Assembly: GCA_913058335.1 (NCBI GenBank)
Contig: CAJXPX010000008.1
Location: 1-64,000, forward strand
Reading direction: 5' to 3'
Origin: an uncultured Hyphomonadaceae bacterium
Lineage (GTDB): Bacteria > Pseudomonadota > Alphaproteobacteria > Caulobacterales > Maricaulaceae
DNA: 64,000 bases
The notes under the pieces are model-generated. The model was not told the origin of the DNA. It searched no databases and saw only the letters and a list, made by a program, of their open reading frames with translations. Within the stretch, counting starts at the first letter, position 1, and each line of letters begins with the position of its first letter. Below are positions 25,884 through 34,352 of this stretch, one piece after another. The position numbers were made by a program, and so were the translations under genes.

Positions 25884-27047
25884 GTGGCTGACGAAACGAT
25901 AAAACCCTTCCGGCCGCTCGGTAATTATGATTGGCCCAGCACCCCCGTCAATCGCAATATTGACCGTATAAAAAGCCTCCTCAAGAAACGGCTTTTCAGA
26001 AGCAAAAATAACGGTGGAATTGATCTGGAACGTCTGCAACCGGCAGAAGAACATCTGCTTGATAAAGTCGCGGCGCCGCCCGCAAACAAGCCTTTGATTG
26101 AAGAGCTGGATTTTACTCTAGAGGATTGGATTTCAGAGGAAAACCCGAAACAGCCCATAAAAACGCTTATTTTTCCGCCTTGTGACCGAGAGAATTTCCT
26201 TCGGAGCTGGGCCGGAGAAAAAGAATATCCAATTTTGGAGCTTGATGATTTTGAACGAAAAATAAGCAACGCTCCGGATAAAATATCAGACCTGTTTGAT
26301 CAGGACATACTCGTCATTCCCAGGCTTGAGGACTGGTTCCGCCGGTCGGAAACCCACCTCGCAAGTGTGCGGTTACTTTTATCTGCTTTGGAAACACCCC
26401 CGCAAAAGATCATTATCGGATGCAATAGTTGGGCGTGGCAATTTCTCAGAAAAGCCTGCGAGATTGACGCTGTGTGTATTGATCCGCTGACATTTCAAGC
26501 TTTTGATACCAAACGGCTTGGGCGTTGGCTGGAAAGCCTGTCCGAAGGCATTACAGACGCCTCCTTAAACTTCAAATCGGCCAAAAGCGGAGGCGATGCG
26601 TTTGACTTCAAACCGGGCTCCGAACAACATAATGATTATATGTCCGACTTGGCCAATAAAAGTCTCGGCATTCCTTGGGTGGCGTGGAATATCTGGCGCG
26701 CCAGTCTGCAAACGGACTCTGATAAAGAACCTCCGATAAAAGACGCAACTATGAGCGAAAGCGCGGTCGAAACGCTCTGGATAACGGAACTTCGGGATTT
26801 CGCTCTCCCCAATCGTCACGACCAGAATGCTCTCTTGGTCCTGCAAACCCTGCTCATTCATAATGGGCTGTCGCGCGCGGATATTGAGCTGACGGTCCCC
26901 ACCAGCCAATATACAAATGTCATTCCATCACTAATACATTCCGGTATGGTCGATAAGATCGAAGATATTTATCATTGCGTTCCCGCCGCCTACCCCGCCA
27001 TTCGCGACGGATTGCGAAGCGCCGGATTTCCCGTAGATATTTTGTAA
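25884..27047 (+). CDS. Unrecognised protein, possible degenerate P-loop NTPase, with MscS
   Basis: A 387-aa soluble protein that I cannot place in a named family. A charged N-terminal region (about 1-75) precedes a core reading like an NTPase fold. A first strand IKTLIFPP is followed not by a P-loop but by CDRENFLRSWAG; then come a Walker-B-like strand DILVIPRLEDWF and a sensor-like strand IIIGCNSWAWQFL. A C-terminal part (about 290-385) looks like a winged-helix or small helical domain. No Walker A is present, so hydrolysis is doubtful. The GTG start follows AGAGGA. The MscS gene starts 13 nt after the stop, and a perfect EcfG promoter lies upstream. Confidence 0.75.
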   Translation: MADETIKPFRPLGNYDWPSTPVNRNIDRIKSLLKKRLFRSKNNGGIDLERLQPAEEHLLDKVAAPPANKPLIEELDFTLEDWISEENPKQPIKTLIFPPCDRENFLRSWAGEKEYPILELDDFERKISNAPDKISDLFDQDILVIPRLEDWFRRSETHLASVRLLLSALETPPQKIIIGCNSWAWQFLRKACEIDAVCIDPLTFQAFDTKRLGRWLESLSEGITDASLNFKSAKSGGDAFDFKPGSEQHNDYMSDLANKSLGIPWVAWNIWRASLQTDSDKEPPIKDATMSESAVETLWITELRDFALPNRHDQNALLVLQTLLIHNGLSRADIELTVPTSQYTNVIPSLIHSGMVDKIEDIYHCVPAAYPAIRDGLRSAGFPVDIL

Positions 27048-27060
27048 GGGGTATTTTGTA

Positions 27061-27903
27061 ATGCAAGCCGCCGAGACACAGCAAAAAGCCGCCCAGCTTC
27101 TGAACGACTTTCAGGATATCAGCTTTTTAAAAATTGCTCTTATTCTGGGCGGGAGTGTGTTTATTATTTGGCTCATTCGCCGGATGCTACCCTATTTAGC
27201 CAAAAGAGGGCCAAGCCAGTTACGTCTTTATATTCTGGGCGCTGTGCCAGTGCTTCGCCTGACCATTATTCTCTCGGCGATTCTTTGGATTGTCCCGTTA
27301 ATTTTCAACATTACGGTTCAGAACTTCTTTATCATCGCCGGCGCGGCCAGTGTGGCGATAGGTTTTGCTTTCAAGGATTATGTCAGCAGCCTGATTGCAG
27401 GCGTGGTCGCCATTTTCGAACGGCCTTACGGCCCCGGCGATTGGGTTGAAATTGATGGAGATTACGGCGAGGTCGTCTCGGTCGGCATTCGGGCTATTCG
27501 CCTGAGAACAGCGGCAGATGATGTGATTACGGTCGCGCATGACAGGATTTGGACAAATAATATTTCCAACTCCAACACCGGGGCGCAAACCCTGATGTGT
27601 GTCGCACATTTCTATCTTGAGCCCGATCATGACGCGGCACAGATGCGGAAAACTTTGACGGATGTCGGGCTGACTAGCGCCTATTTAAATTACAAGAAAC
27701 CCTGTTTCGTCGTCGTCGAACAATTGGAATACGGCACCCACTATCAACTCAAAGCCTATCCCTTTGACCTGAGGGATCAATTCATGTTCATCAGTGATAT
27801 GACGGAACGCGGCAAAGTTGCGCTGGCCAGGGTAGGTGGGCAAGAACTTTCCATGGCGTTTAATGCCGCTCCCCGTCATGGGACGTTAGCGGCAGGCAAT
27901 TAA
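27061..27903 (+). CDS. MscS-family mechanosensitive channel
   Basis: A small-conductance mechanosensitive channel that would release solutes on hypo-osmotic shock. It is 280 aa. Three membrane helices (about 22-42, 60-80 and 88-112) come first, the last being the pore helix with GFAFKDYVSSLIAGVVAIFE. The beta domain follows, with RPYGPGDWVEIDGDYGEV. The C-terminal alpha/beta domain runs to about 270. It is the second gene of an EcfG-promoted operon, which points to general-stress control. Confidence 0.93.
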   Translation: MQAAETQQKAAQLLNDFQDISFLKIALILGGSVFIIWLIRRMLPYLAKRGPSQLRLYILGAVPVLRLTIILSAILWIVPLIFNITVQNFFIIAGAASVAIGFAFKDYVSSLIAGVVAIFERPYGPGDWVEIDGDYGEVVSVGIRAIRLRTAADDVITVAHDRIWTNNISNSNTGAQTLMCVAHFYLEPDHDAAQMRKTLTDVGLTSAYLNYKKPCFVVVEQLEYGTHYQLKAYPFDLRDQFMFISDMTERGKVALARVGGQELSMAFNAAPRHGTLAAGN

Positions 27904-28031
27904 ATAGCGGCGTCTGGGACGGCGGGCGTATGCTGCCTGAAGGGTGGGCAAACTATGTATCTGCCGCAGCTCTCAGGGCCAACCCGCCAACCCGCCAACC
28001 GTCTTGAAATCGCTAATTTAGCGGTTTCAAA

Positions 28032-28193
28032 TCAATCGTCGTAATACGCTTTTTTATGACTTTCGCGTTTTTGGCGGCCTTTGGGTTTTTTACCCTTTGG
28101 AGCCTCATACATAGATAAGTCATAGTCGTAATCTCTCTCATCACCATCTTCTTGGTGCGAGAATTCTTTAGTTTTTCTGTGACGTTTGGACAT
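28032..28193 (-). CDS. 53-aa highly charged hypothetical protein
   Basis: A short gene not covered by the longer overlapping frame. The ATG at 28193 is preceded by GGAGG with a 4-nt gap. The product is very basic with an acidic Asp/Tyr-rich middle (EDGDERDYDYD) and a Lys-rich second half (PKGKKPKGRQKRE). A 63-codon frame in another phase covers the same DNA but has a poorer start. No family is recognised. RNA or ribosome binding would fit the charge but is a guess. Confidence 0.6.
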   Translation of the reverse strand: MSKRHRKTKEFSHQEDGDERDYDYDLSMYEAPKGKKPKGRQKRESHKKAYYDD

Positions 28194-28296
28194 AATGCCT
28201 CCATGCAACGTCAGTTATAATCAAAGCTCATGCCTGATGATAACTCTAGTTTACGCATTTTAGGTTTTTTGGAAAGTCAAAAATTTTCGGCCTTTA

Positions 28297-29145
28297 TTAG
28301 AGTTTCGAAATAGACTTATAGAGATCGGGGCGACGGTCCCGGAAAAACCCAAAGGCCGCACGCGCTTTTGTAATCTCGTCTAAATCAAACGTCGCAACTC
28401 TATATCCGGTTCCGGTTCTATCCATATCCGTAACAATGTCGCCGCGGTGATTGGCGATAAAACTGGTGCCGTAAAAGGTCTGACCATCCTCATTGCCGAT
28501 ACGGTTAGACGCGCAGACCGGCACGACGTTAGAGACGGCATGGCCGACCATAGCCCGGCGCCACGGCGCAGAAGTGTCGAGATCCGGCTCTTCGGGCTCT
28601 GTTCCAATCGCGGTTGGATAGAGCAGGATATCCGCTCCCATTAACATCATTTCCCGCGCGGTTTCCGGGAACCATTGGTCCCAACAAATCCCGACCCCGA
28701 GATTGCCGAATTTGGTTTCCCAAACTTTGAAGCCTGTATTACCGGGGCGGAAATAAAACTTTTCTTCATAGCCGGGGCCATCCGGAATATGGCTCTTGCG
28801 GTAAACCCCCATTAGCGATCCGTCTGCGTCCACCATGACGAGGCTGTTATAATAATGCGGGCCGTCTTTTTCAAAAATCGACAAAGGCAAGACAACACCC
28901 AGTTCTTTGGCGAGCGGCGCCAAGGCCGTCACGACCGGATGCGTCTGCCAAGGATAAGCATTGCTAAATTCAGCTTCATCTTCGGTTTTACAAAAATAAG
29001 GGCCCTGAAATAATTCAGGTGGAAGGATGACCTGAGCGCCGTCCTTTGCCGCCTCGCGGATGAGGCCCTCAATAGTTTTTATATTGGCGCCCATATCTGC
29101 GCCAAAGGCGGCTTGAGTGATAGCAATCGTAAGTGTCTTGGTCAT
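28297..29145 (-). CDS. aguB: N-carbamoylputrescine amidase
   Basis: Converts N-carbamoylputrescine to putrescine, ammonia and CO2. It is a nitrilase-superfamily enzyme of 282 aa. The catalytic Glu is in LPPELFQGPYF (about 40-52), the Lys in VYRKSHIPDG and the Cys in GVGICWDQWFPE. It is the last gene of the polyamine operon, starting 10 nt after aguA. In this operon it may also act on a larger carbamoylated polyamine made by the deoxyhypusine-synthase-like protein. Confidence 0.95.
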   Translation of the reverse strand: MTKTLTIAITQAAFGADMGANIKTIEGLIREAAKDGAQVILPPELFQGPYFCKTEDEAEFSNAYPWQTHPVVTALAPLAKELGVVLPLSIFEKDGPHYYNSLVMVDADGSLMGVYRKSHIPDGPGYEEKFYFRPGNTGFKVWETKFGNLGVGICWDQWFPETAREMMLMGADILLYPTAIGTEPEEPDLDTSAPWRRAMVGHAVSNVVPVCASNRIGNEDGQTFYGTSFIANHRGDIVTDMDRTGTGYRVATFDLDEITKARAAFGFFRDRRPDLYKSISKL

Positions 29146-29155
29146 AACAAAAGGC

Positions 29156-30208
29156 CTATGCCGGAACTTGTTGTGAAATGCAGTGGAAGGATCCGCCCCC
29201 TGTCAAGACGGCAGGCGCGTTGATCGCATAAATGTCGGGTCGGCCAATGGCTTCCGCCAATAGATCAACGGCTTCGTCAGCCACTAATTGCTGGGCGTCC
29301 GTTTCAACATAAGTCGGCACAATAAGAGAGTGATTGGCGATATAAAAATTCATATGGCTTGCTGGTATAACCTCTCCGTTCAGGTCTGTAATACAGCCCG
29401 GCGACGGTATCTCAATAATCTCCAGACGGTTGCCATTCGCGTCCGTCGCTTTGGAAAGCGTCTTATAAATAGATTTATAAACATCCGCATTCGGGTCATT
29501 ATCCCCTGTTGGGCGCATACACCCGACGACTCCGGAGGAAAGGAAACGGGCGATATTATCGACATGGCCATCAGTATGGTCATTCACAAGACCTTCTTCC
29601 AGCCAGATTGTTTTTTCGACGCCGAGGGTCTCTTTCAAAGCCGCTTCAATCTCTTTTTCAGATATAGCTGGATTGCGGTTTTTGTTCAGCAAGCATTGAC
29701 GGGTCGTAATAATCGTTCCCATGCCGTCGGTTTCCAATGCACCGCCTTCGATGATGTAGTCGTGGCGATTATTTTTCAGCCCCTCAAGGCCGGACACAAT
29801 ATCCGCCATTTTTGCATCGCTGCCGAGCAAATATTTCCCCCCCCAGCCGTTGAAGCGAAATCCCGTCGCGATAGTTTTTTTATTTTTCCGGGCAAAAAGC
29901 GGCCCTGTATCGCGCAGCCAGATATCGCCTATATCTGCATCAAATATCTCGGCCCGTCCGTCTGAAATTAATTCCGCCAATTGCTTTTCCGCACTGTCGC
30001 GGGCTTCCCCCCCATTGACGAGCACTTTAATTAATTCACCGCGCAATTCGGGGGCGTCCGGGTCCGGGCAGGCAATAGCGTTAAAAAATAAGGCCACCTC
30101 CTCGCGTGCAGGGGCGAGGTTATCGCCCCATAAGTCAGCGGCGCTTGGCCACGCCGACCAGACGGCTGAATGGGAGTCCCATTCAGCCGGAAAATGAATA
30201 TCGGTCAT
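29156..30208 (-). CDS. aguA: Agmatine deiminase
   Basis: Converts agmatine to N-carbamoylputrescine. It is 350 aa, of the guanidino-group-modifying fold. The active-site segments are WLRDTGP (about 97-103), EGGALETDG, the NDHTDGHVDN stretch with catalytic His and Asp, and the C-terminal nucleophile Cys in GGGSFHC. It lies 24 nt after the deoxyhypusine-synthase-like gene and 10 nt before aguB. Confidence 0.95.
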   Translation of the reverse strand: MTDIHFPAEWDSHSAVWSAWPSAADLWGDNLAPAREEVALFFNAIACPDPDAPELRGELIKVLVNGGEARDSAEKQLAELISDGRAEIFDADIGDIWLRDTGPLFARKNKKTIATGFRFNGWGGKYLLGSDAKMADIVSGLEGLKNNRHDYIIEGGALETDGMGTIITTRQCLLNKNRNPAISEKEIEAALKETLGVEKTIWLEEGLVNDHTDGHVDNIARFLSSGVVGCMRPTGDNDPNADVYKSIYKTLSKATDANGNRLEIIEIPSPGCITDLNGEVIPASHMNFYIANHSLIVPTYVETDAQQLVADEAVDLLAEAIGRPDIYAINAPAVLTGGGSFHCISQQVPA

Positions 30209-30232
30209 GACAGGTCTCGATAAAAGATAGGT

Positions 30233-31261
30233 CTATTTCTCGAATAGTTTTGCAAAATCACGGCGGGGCCGATTTTTCCAATCGCAGCTATGATAAGCAT
30301 CAGAAGCGAGGAGCGGGACAACGGATCCGGCTTCGGCGAAGACCATTTGTTCAAGAGTTGTCTGAACCTTACCCCAGCTTGCAGCTTCTTTCAAAGTCGA
30401 GCTTGAGCAGGCGCCGTCACGCACATCGGCGATGGTAATCTGAACGGCGTATTTGTGCATCTCTGCTTCGACGCCGAGAATTTCCGCGCAGACCACTGTG
30501 TCCTGCACAAAGTTTTTCGGCACGCCGCCGCCAATCATCAGAAGTCCGGTAGAGCCCGCTTTGATTTTAATATCTGTCAATTCGCGGAAATCTGCCACAG
30601 AATCAATAGAGAGATAATTGCCGGGGTTTTCCACTTGATGTTTCACCAGTCCAAATCCGGCCGAGCAATCAGAAAAAGCCGGCACAAAAATCGGTACGTT
30701 ATAGTCATAACAGGTTTCGACCAGAGACCCTTTTTTCTTGGCATTGGTTTTCAGCCATTTACCCATTTCCCAGATAAACTCGCGGGAGGAATAGGGACGG
30801 CGCTCTAGAGAATCCGTGATTTCTTTAATGACATGATCACACGCTTGCAGTTCTTCTTCGTCGATATAAGTGTCATAGATGCGGTCGATATAGAGATCGC
30901 GAAGCTCATTATCATCAATCTGGCTGTCGGCCTGATAATGTTTATAGCCAAGAGCCTCAAAGAAATCCATGTCGACAATTGACGCGCCGGTTGAGACAAT
31001 CGCATCAACCATGCCGTATTTCACGAGGTCACGGTAAACATGCATACAGCCGCCCGCGGAGGTAGAGCCCGCTAGCGTCAGGATAACAGAGCAGTCCTTG
31101 TCATTAACGGCTTGTTTGAAAATATCAGAGGCACGGCCCAAATCGCGGGACGAGAAAGACATTTTGCCCATTGCCTCAATAATTGGGCGGGCATCAATTT
31201 CAGCAATATCAATATGTTCAACTGGAGTTGAGAGCAGTTGAGCTTTGGTGTTTTTAGTCAT
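30233..31261 (-). CDS. Deoxyhypusine-synthase-like polyamine synthase
   Basis: A bacterial homologue of deoxyhypusine synthase, 342 aa from the ATG at 31261 (a TTG 15 nt further up is in frame but unlikely). Bacteria lack eIF5A, so these homologues make polyamines by moving an aminobutyl group with NAD. The SWGKV segment keeps the lysine (about Lys298) that forms the enzyme-substrate imine in deoxyhypusine synthase. A GSTGLLMIGGGVPKNF segment is likely part of the NAD site. Setting beside aguA and aguB suggests it makes homospermidine or its bis-guanidino precursor; I recall 1,9-bis(guanidino)-5-aza-nonane synthase as a name used for this group. Confidence 0.85.
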   Translation of the reverse strand: MTKNTKAQLLSTPVEHIDIAEIDARPIIEAMGKMSFSSRDLGRASDIFKQAVNDKDCSVILTLAGSTSAGGCMHVYRDLVKYGMVDAIVSTGASIVDMDFFEALGYKHYQADSQIDDNELRDLYIDRIYDTYIDEEELQACDHVIKEITDSLERRPYSSREFIWEMGKWLKTNAKKKGSLVETCYDYNVPIFVPAFSDCSAGFGLVKHQVENPGNYLSIDSVADFRELTDIKIKAGSTGLLMIGGGVPKNFVQDTVVCAEILGVEAEMHKYAVQITIADVRDGACSSSTLKEAASWGKVQTTLEQMVFAEAGSVVPLLASDAYHSCDWKNRPRRDFAKLFEK

Positions 31262-31276
31262 GTGAGAAGCTTTCAA

Positions 31277-32461
31277 TTAGTCTTCGAGAATGGCCACAGT
31301 GTGGCCGGAATGAAATCCATTAAATTGTGTGGCCAAAGTCTGGCCGTATGCGCCGAGGTTTTGCACCTCGACCCAGTCGCCTTCACAAGTATCCGCGGGC
31401 AGATAAAACGGCCCGTTCATTGTGTCCGCACTGTCACAGGTCGGCCCGAAAAAGCGAAATCCGATCTGGTTGGCGGCTGGCGCAGGCGGGTGATTGCGGT
31501 GCAGACGCACCGGAAACTTCCATGCAAATTGCCCCGCGTCAAATAACGATCCATACGTTCCGTCATTCAGATACAGGTCTTTACCTTTGCGAAGCTCGAT
31601 GCGGGCCAAAGTTGAGCCGCCTTCGGCGCAAAGCGCGCGGCCCGGCTCGCCGAAAATCTCTACGCCGTCAAATCCATTAGCGGTCAGGCTTGTGCGGATT
31701 GCATCGAAATAGGTCTCCATCGGCGCAATTGGCATGTCCGGATATGCAACAGGAAATCCACCGCCGACATCAATGGAATCGATTTGAACGCCTGCCATAT
31801 CAACGAGTTTGCGCGCATAGCGCAGTGCGGCGTGGTAATTCCCTGAGTCCAGACATTGCGACCCGACATGGAAACATAGGCCCAGCTTTTTTGCGACCGG
31901 ACGGGCAGATTTCAAAAGCGCAATAGCGTCTTCCAAGCCTGCGCCAAACTTGCCGGAGAGCGGCATAGCCGTGTCTTTTTTCGGCAAAGCCAAACGCAAA
32001 TGTAAATGAAGGTCTGAGGCCTCGTCCGTGCAGTCGATAATTTTCTGAAGCTCGTCTTCGTGATCAAAGGACATATTACGAACGCCTTGAGCGTATGAGC
32101 CGGTAATTGTCGCCCGTGATTTCACAGGGTGCATCAGAAAAAGCTCTGCCGCCGGAAATAAATCCCGCACAAGTGCGACTTCGCGTAAGGACGCCACATC
32201 AAAACGGCGCACGCCCTCAGTCCAGAGGATATTGAGCAATGACGGATGAGGGTTCGCCTTGACCGCATAAAGCACATGGCCTGGAAACCCGCCGAGAAAT
32301 AAACGCGCCGCCGCTTCGATTTTACGCGGATAGAGCGCATAAATCTGATCGTCTCCCCGGTAAGCGGCAATCGCATCTGCCGCATTGAGAAAGGTCGGAA
32401 GTCCGTAAGGCTGTAGCGCGGTGGGATTTAAAAGCGGCGCGAAATCAAAAACTGTTTTCAT
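31277..32461 (-). CDS. Fold-III PLP-dependent amino-acid decarboxylase (ODC-like)
   Basis: A 394-aa decarboxylase of the alanine-racemase fold. The PLP lysine is in YAVKANPHP (near residue 68), the phosphate-binding region in EIFGEPGRA and the catalytic Cys in GPTCDSAD. Length matches ornithine decarboxylases; biosynthetic arginine decarboxylases of this fold (SpeA) are over 600 aa. Since aguA and aguB act on agmatine, arginine decarboxylation would be the simplest first step. The real substrate (ornithine, lysine or arginine) is therefore open. It is the first gene of the operon and is preceded by a leader of three hairpins. Confidence 0.88.
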   Translation of the reverse strand: MKTVFDFAPLLNPTALQPYGLPTFLNAADAIAAYRGDDQIYALYPRKIEAAARLFLGGFPGHVLYAVKANPHPSLLNILWTEGVRRFDVASLREVALVRDLFPAAELFLMHPVKSRATITGSYAQGVRNMSFDHEDELQKIIDCTDEASDLHLHLRLALPKKDTAMPLSGKFGAGLEDAIALLKSARPVAKKLGLCFHVGSQCLDSGNYHAALRYARKLVDMAGVQIDSIDVGGGFPVAYPDMPIAPMETYFDAIRTSLTANGFDGVEIFGEPGRALCAEGGSTLARIELRKGKDLYLNDGTYGSLFDAGQFAWKFPVRLHRNHPPAPAANQIGFRFFGPTCDSADTMNGPFYLPADTCEGDWVEVQNLGAYGQTLATQFNGFHSGHTVAILED

Positions 32462-32483
32462 GGTCGAAGGTTTTCATACTGGC

Positions 32484-32579
32484 CGGACAAATCTGTCCGA
32501 AAATACAATGGCAAACGAGGCGCTTGCCTCGTCACGGTGTATTTCAGGCGGGTCCCCTCTAAACCTTAGAGGGCCCGCC
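32484..32579 (-). promoter_or_regulatory. Three-hairpin leader of the polyamine operon
   Basis: Three perfect or near-perfect stems occur in the 118 nt before the decarboxylase ATG: 32547-32579 (13-bp stem with a 2-nt bulge), 32515-32532 (7 bp) and 32484-32499 (6 bp, CGGACA/TGTCCG). None is followed by a long T-run, so they are not simple terminators. The largest overlaps the stop codon of the small frame upstream. Confidence 0.45.
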
Positions 32580-32739
32580 CCGCACTGATGAATTCCGCGA
32601 TAGCGGCCAGATAATCTTGATGTTTAGACGATAGGAAAGTGTCCCCTTGCTGTGCCTGCAAAGAGAGGGAGGTACTTAATTCGCGGTATATAGCAGTTTG
32701 TGCCATACCAGAGTTCTCAATCCCAATCGTCCCGGACAT
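32566..32739 (-). CDS. 57-aa hypothetical protein upstream of the polyamine operon
   Basis: A 57-aa frame starting MSGTIGIENSGMAQ and ending FISAGRAL. A TTG 84 nt further up extends it but lacks support. No strong ribosome site is seen at either start. Residues about 12-45 predict helical segments. Its stop lies inside the largest hairpin of the polyamine leader, so translation of this frame could affect that hairpin. The protein pattern looks conserved-type rather than random, but no family is recognised. Confidence 0.5.
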   Translation of the reverse strand: MSGTIGIENSGMAQTAIYRELSTSLSLQAQQGDTFLSSKHQDYLAAIAEFISAGRAL

Positions 32740-32943
32740 TATCGTCCGAACCAAAACAAAACCAAGACGGTGGCGGCTATTAAAAGAGAAAACCTCTTTC
32801 CGGCTGACAGATTTCCCAAGCAAAGCCGGTTAAGGCATATGTTAAGGGCTCGCTGTAGCTCGCTTTTCGTCGTAGCGGCATTTAAGACCAGTTTCGATTT
32901 TGCGCAAGTAGTATTTTGTGAATTTTTTACAGCGCGATCGGGA

Positions 32944-33627
32944 CTAAGGGGCTTCGGTTTTCGGCTTGAAAGTGCAAATGTCTGAAATGGCGCAATTATA
33001 GCATTTTGGCTTACGCGCGACGCAGGTATAACGCCCATGAAGAATGAGCCAATGATGCGCGCCGAGCATGAACTCGTCAGGCGTCACCCGTAACAAATTC
33101 AGCTCGACCTCATAAGGATCCTTCCCCGGCGCCATGCCGGTGCGGTTGGAGACGCGAAAAATATGTGTATCCACGGCCATAGTCGGATGACCGAAGGCCT
33201 CGTTCATGACGACATTGGCAGTTTTACGCCCGACGCCCGGTAATTTAATAAGGTCGTCTCGATTTTCCGGCACAACTGATCCGAAATCGTCGATAAGCAT
33301 CTGAGACAGCGCGATAACGTTTTTCGCTTTGTTTTTATAAAGCCCAATGGTTTTGATATGATCGCGCACCACGTCTTCGCCCAGCGCCACCATTTTTTCC
33401 GGCGTGTCAGCTTTGGCAAATAGCGCCGTTGTCGCTTTATTCACCCCAACATCCGTCGATTGAGCTGACAGGGCGACGGCCACGACCAGCGTGTAAGGAT
33501 TGGAATAATTCAACTCTGTCTTGGGCGAGGGATCAAGCCGGCGCAGATGCGTATAAATCTCGGCGATCTGCGCCCGGTTCAAACGTGGACGCGGAAGATG
33601 CTTATAGAGCTTTTCTTTCTGGGCCAC
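32944..33627 (-). CDS. nth: Endonuclease III
   Basis: DNA glycosylase/AP lyase that removes oxidised pyrimidines. It is 227 aa. The helix-hairpin-helix LPGVGRKTANVV carries the catalytic lysine, and the catalytic Asp lies in MAVDTHIFRVSNR. The C-terminal iron-sulfur cluster loop is complete: C-X6-C-X2-C-X5-C in the CVARKPKCYNCAISDIC segment. An FMN reductase gene ends 4 nt upstream on the same strand, so they are co-transcribed. Confidence 0.97.
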   Translation of the reverse strand: MAQKEKLYKHLPRPRLNRAQIAEIYTHLRRLDPSPKTELNYSNPYTLVVAVALSAQSTDVGVNKATTALFAKADTPEKMVALGEDVVRDHIKTIGLYKNKAKNVIALSQMLIDDFGSVVPENRDDLIKLPGVGRKTANVVMNEAFGHPTMAVDTHIFRVSNRTGMAPGKDPYEVELNLLRVTPDEFMLGAHHWLILHGRYTCVARKPKCYNCAISDICTFKPKTEAP

Positions 33628-33631
33628 AGGC

Positions 33632-34189
33632 CTACTCTATCGCTGCTTTCTGTTTGATCCGCAAGAAAAGAGACGCAATCATTTTTTCTGCGAGGCTGGA
33701 AGACGGCTCTGAAACCAGATGTCCCTCTTCGTCAAAAGCCGTGATAGCATTGCCGACACCGACTTGTGTAGGGACAACTTCGGTGCCCACGCGCATCAGA
33801 ATATAGTTCAGTTGGCGCAAACACATAATCCCGCTCATCGGGCCGGGCGTGCAAGAAGCCAGCCCCCAAACCGGGCCTGTGAAATGATCGGTACTAAAGG
33901 TCGAGGTCCAATCTATCGCATTTTTCAAAACCGGCGGCAAACCCCCATTATATTCCGGCGTCACGACGATAACCCCATCGCAAGCTGTCAAATCCAATAC
34001 AAGGCGCTTTACACTATGAGGCAGCTCTATTTCACCGTGGTAAAGCGGAAGATCATAGTCCCCTAGATCGATCAAAACGGGCTCCGCCCCATCTGCAACG
34101 AGCCGCTTTTCCAAGGCTGATTCCAATTTCTTATTTATCGAACCTTGGCGGAGGGATGCACAAAGAAGGGCAATCTTAGGAGCGGACAT
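33632..34189 (-). CDS. NADPH-dependent FMN reductase-type oxidoreductase
   Basis: A 185-aa flavodoxin-like reductase. The N-terminal FMN phosphate loop is CASLRQGSINKKL (about 10-22) and the second FMN segment is TPEYNGGLPPVLKNAIDW (about 78-95), both typical of the family. Members reduce quinones, chromate or other acceptors. It is followed by nth with a 4-nt gap. Confidence 0.9.
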   Translation of the reverse strand: MSAPKIALLCASLRQGSINKKLESALEKRLVADGAEPVLIDLGDYDLPLYHGEIELPHSVKRLVLDLTACDGVIVVTPEYNGGLPPVLKNAIDWTSTFSTDHFTGPVWGLASCTPGPMSGIMCLRQLNYILMRVGTEVVPTQVGVGNAITAFDEEGHLVSEPSSSLAEKMIASLFLRIKQKAAIE

Positions 34190-34352
34190 GGAATTCTTTC
34201 TACTGAAATTATTTCTTTTGGATAAACAGGATGAGCCGGTGTTGCAAGACGTGCCGATATGATTACTTCATACAAGAGAAGCTTAGAGCCAGATGTGATA
34301 GGTGTCAGGAAAATTCTTGCACAAGACAGTAAACGTTACCATATAACCCATC

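Noticed and set aside
27980-28008. Repeated AACCCGCC units between mscS and the 53-aa gene
   Set aside because: Only two to three short copies in a single spot. This looks like simple slippage rather than an array.
28013-28204. 63-codon minus-strand frame MEALCPNV...
   Set aside because: The overlapping 53-codon frame (28032-28193) has the better ribosome site and a clearer protein-like composition.
29288-29965. 225-codon open frame opposite aguA
   Set aside because: It is antisense to aguA, whose catalytic residues are all present in the other frame. No ribosome site was seen.
32547-32579. Large hairpin read as a terminator
   Set aside because: Neither strand has a T-run after the stem, so it is treated as part of a leader.
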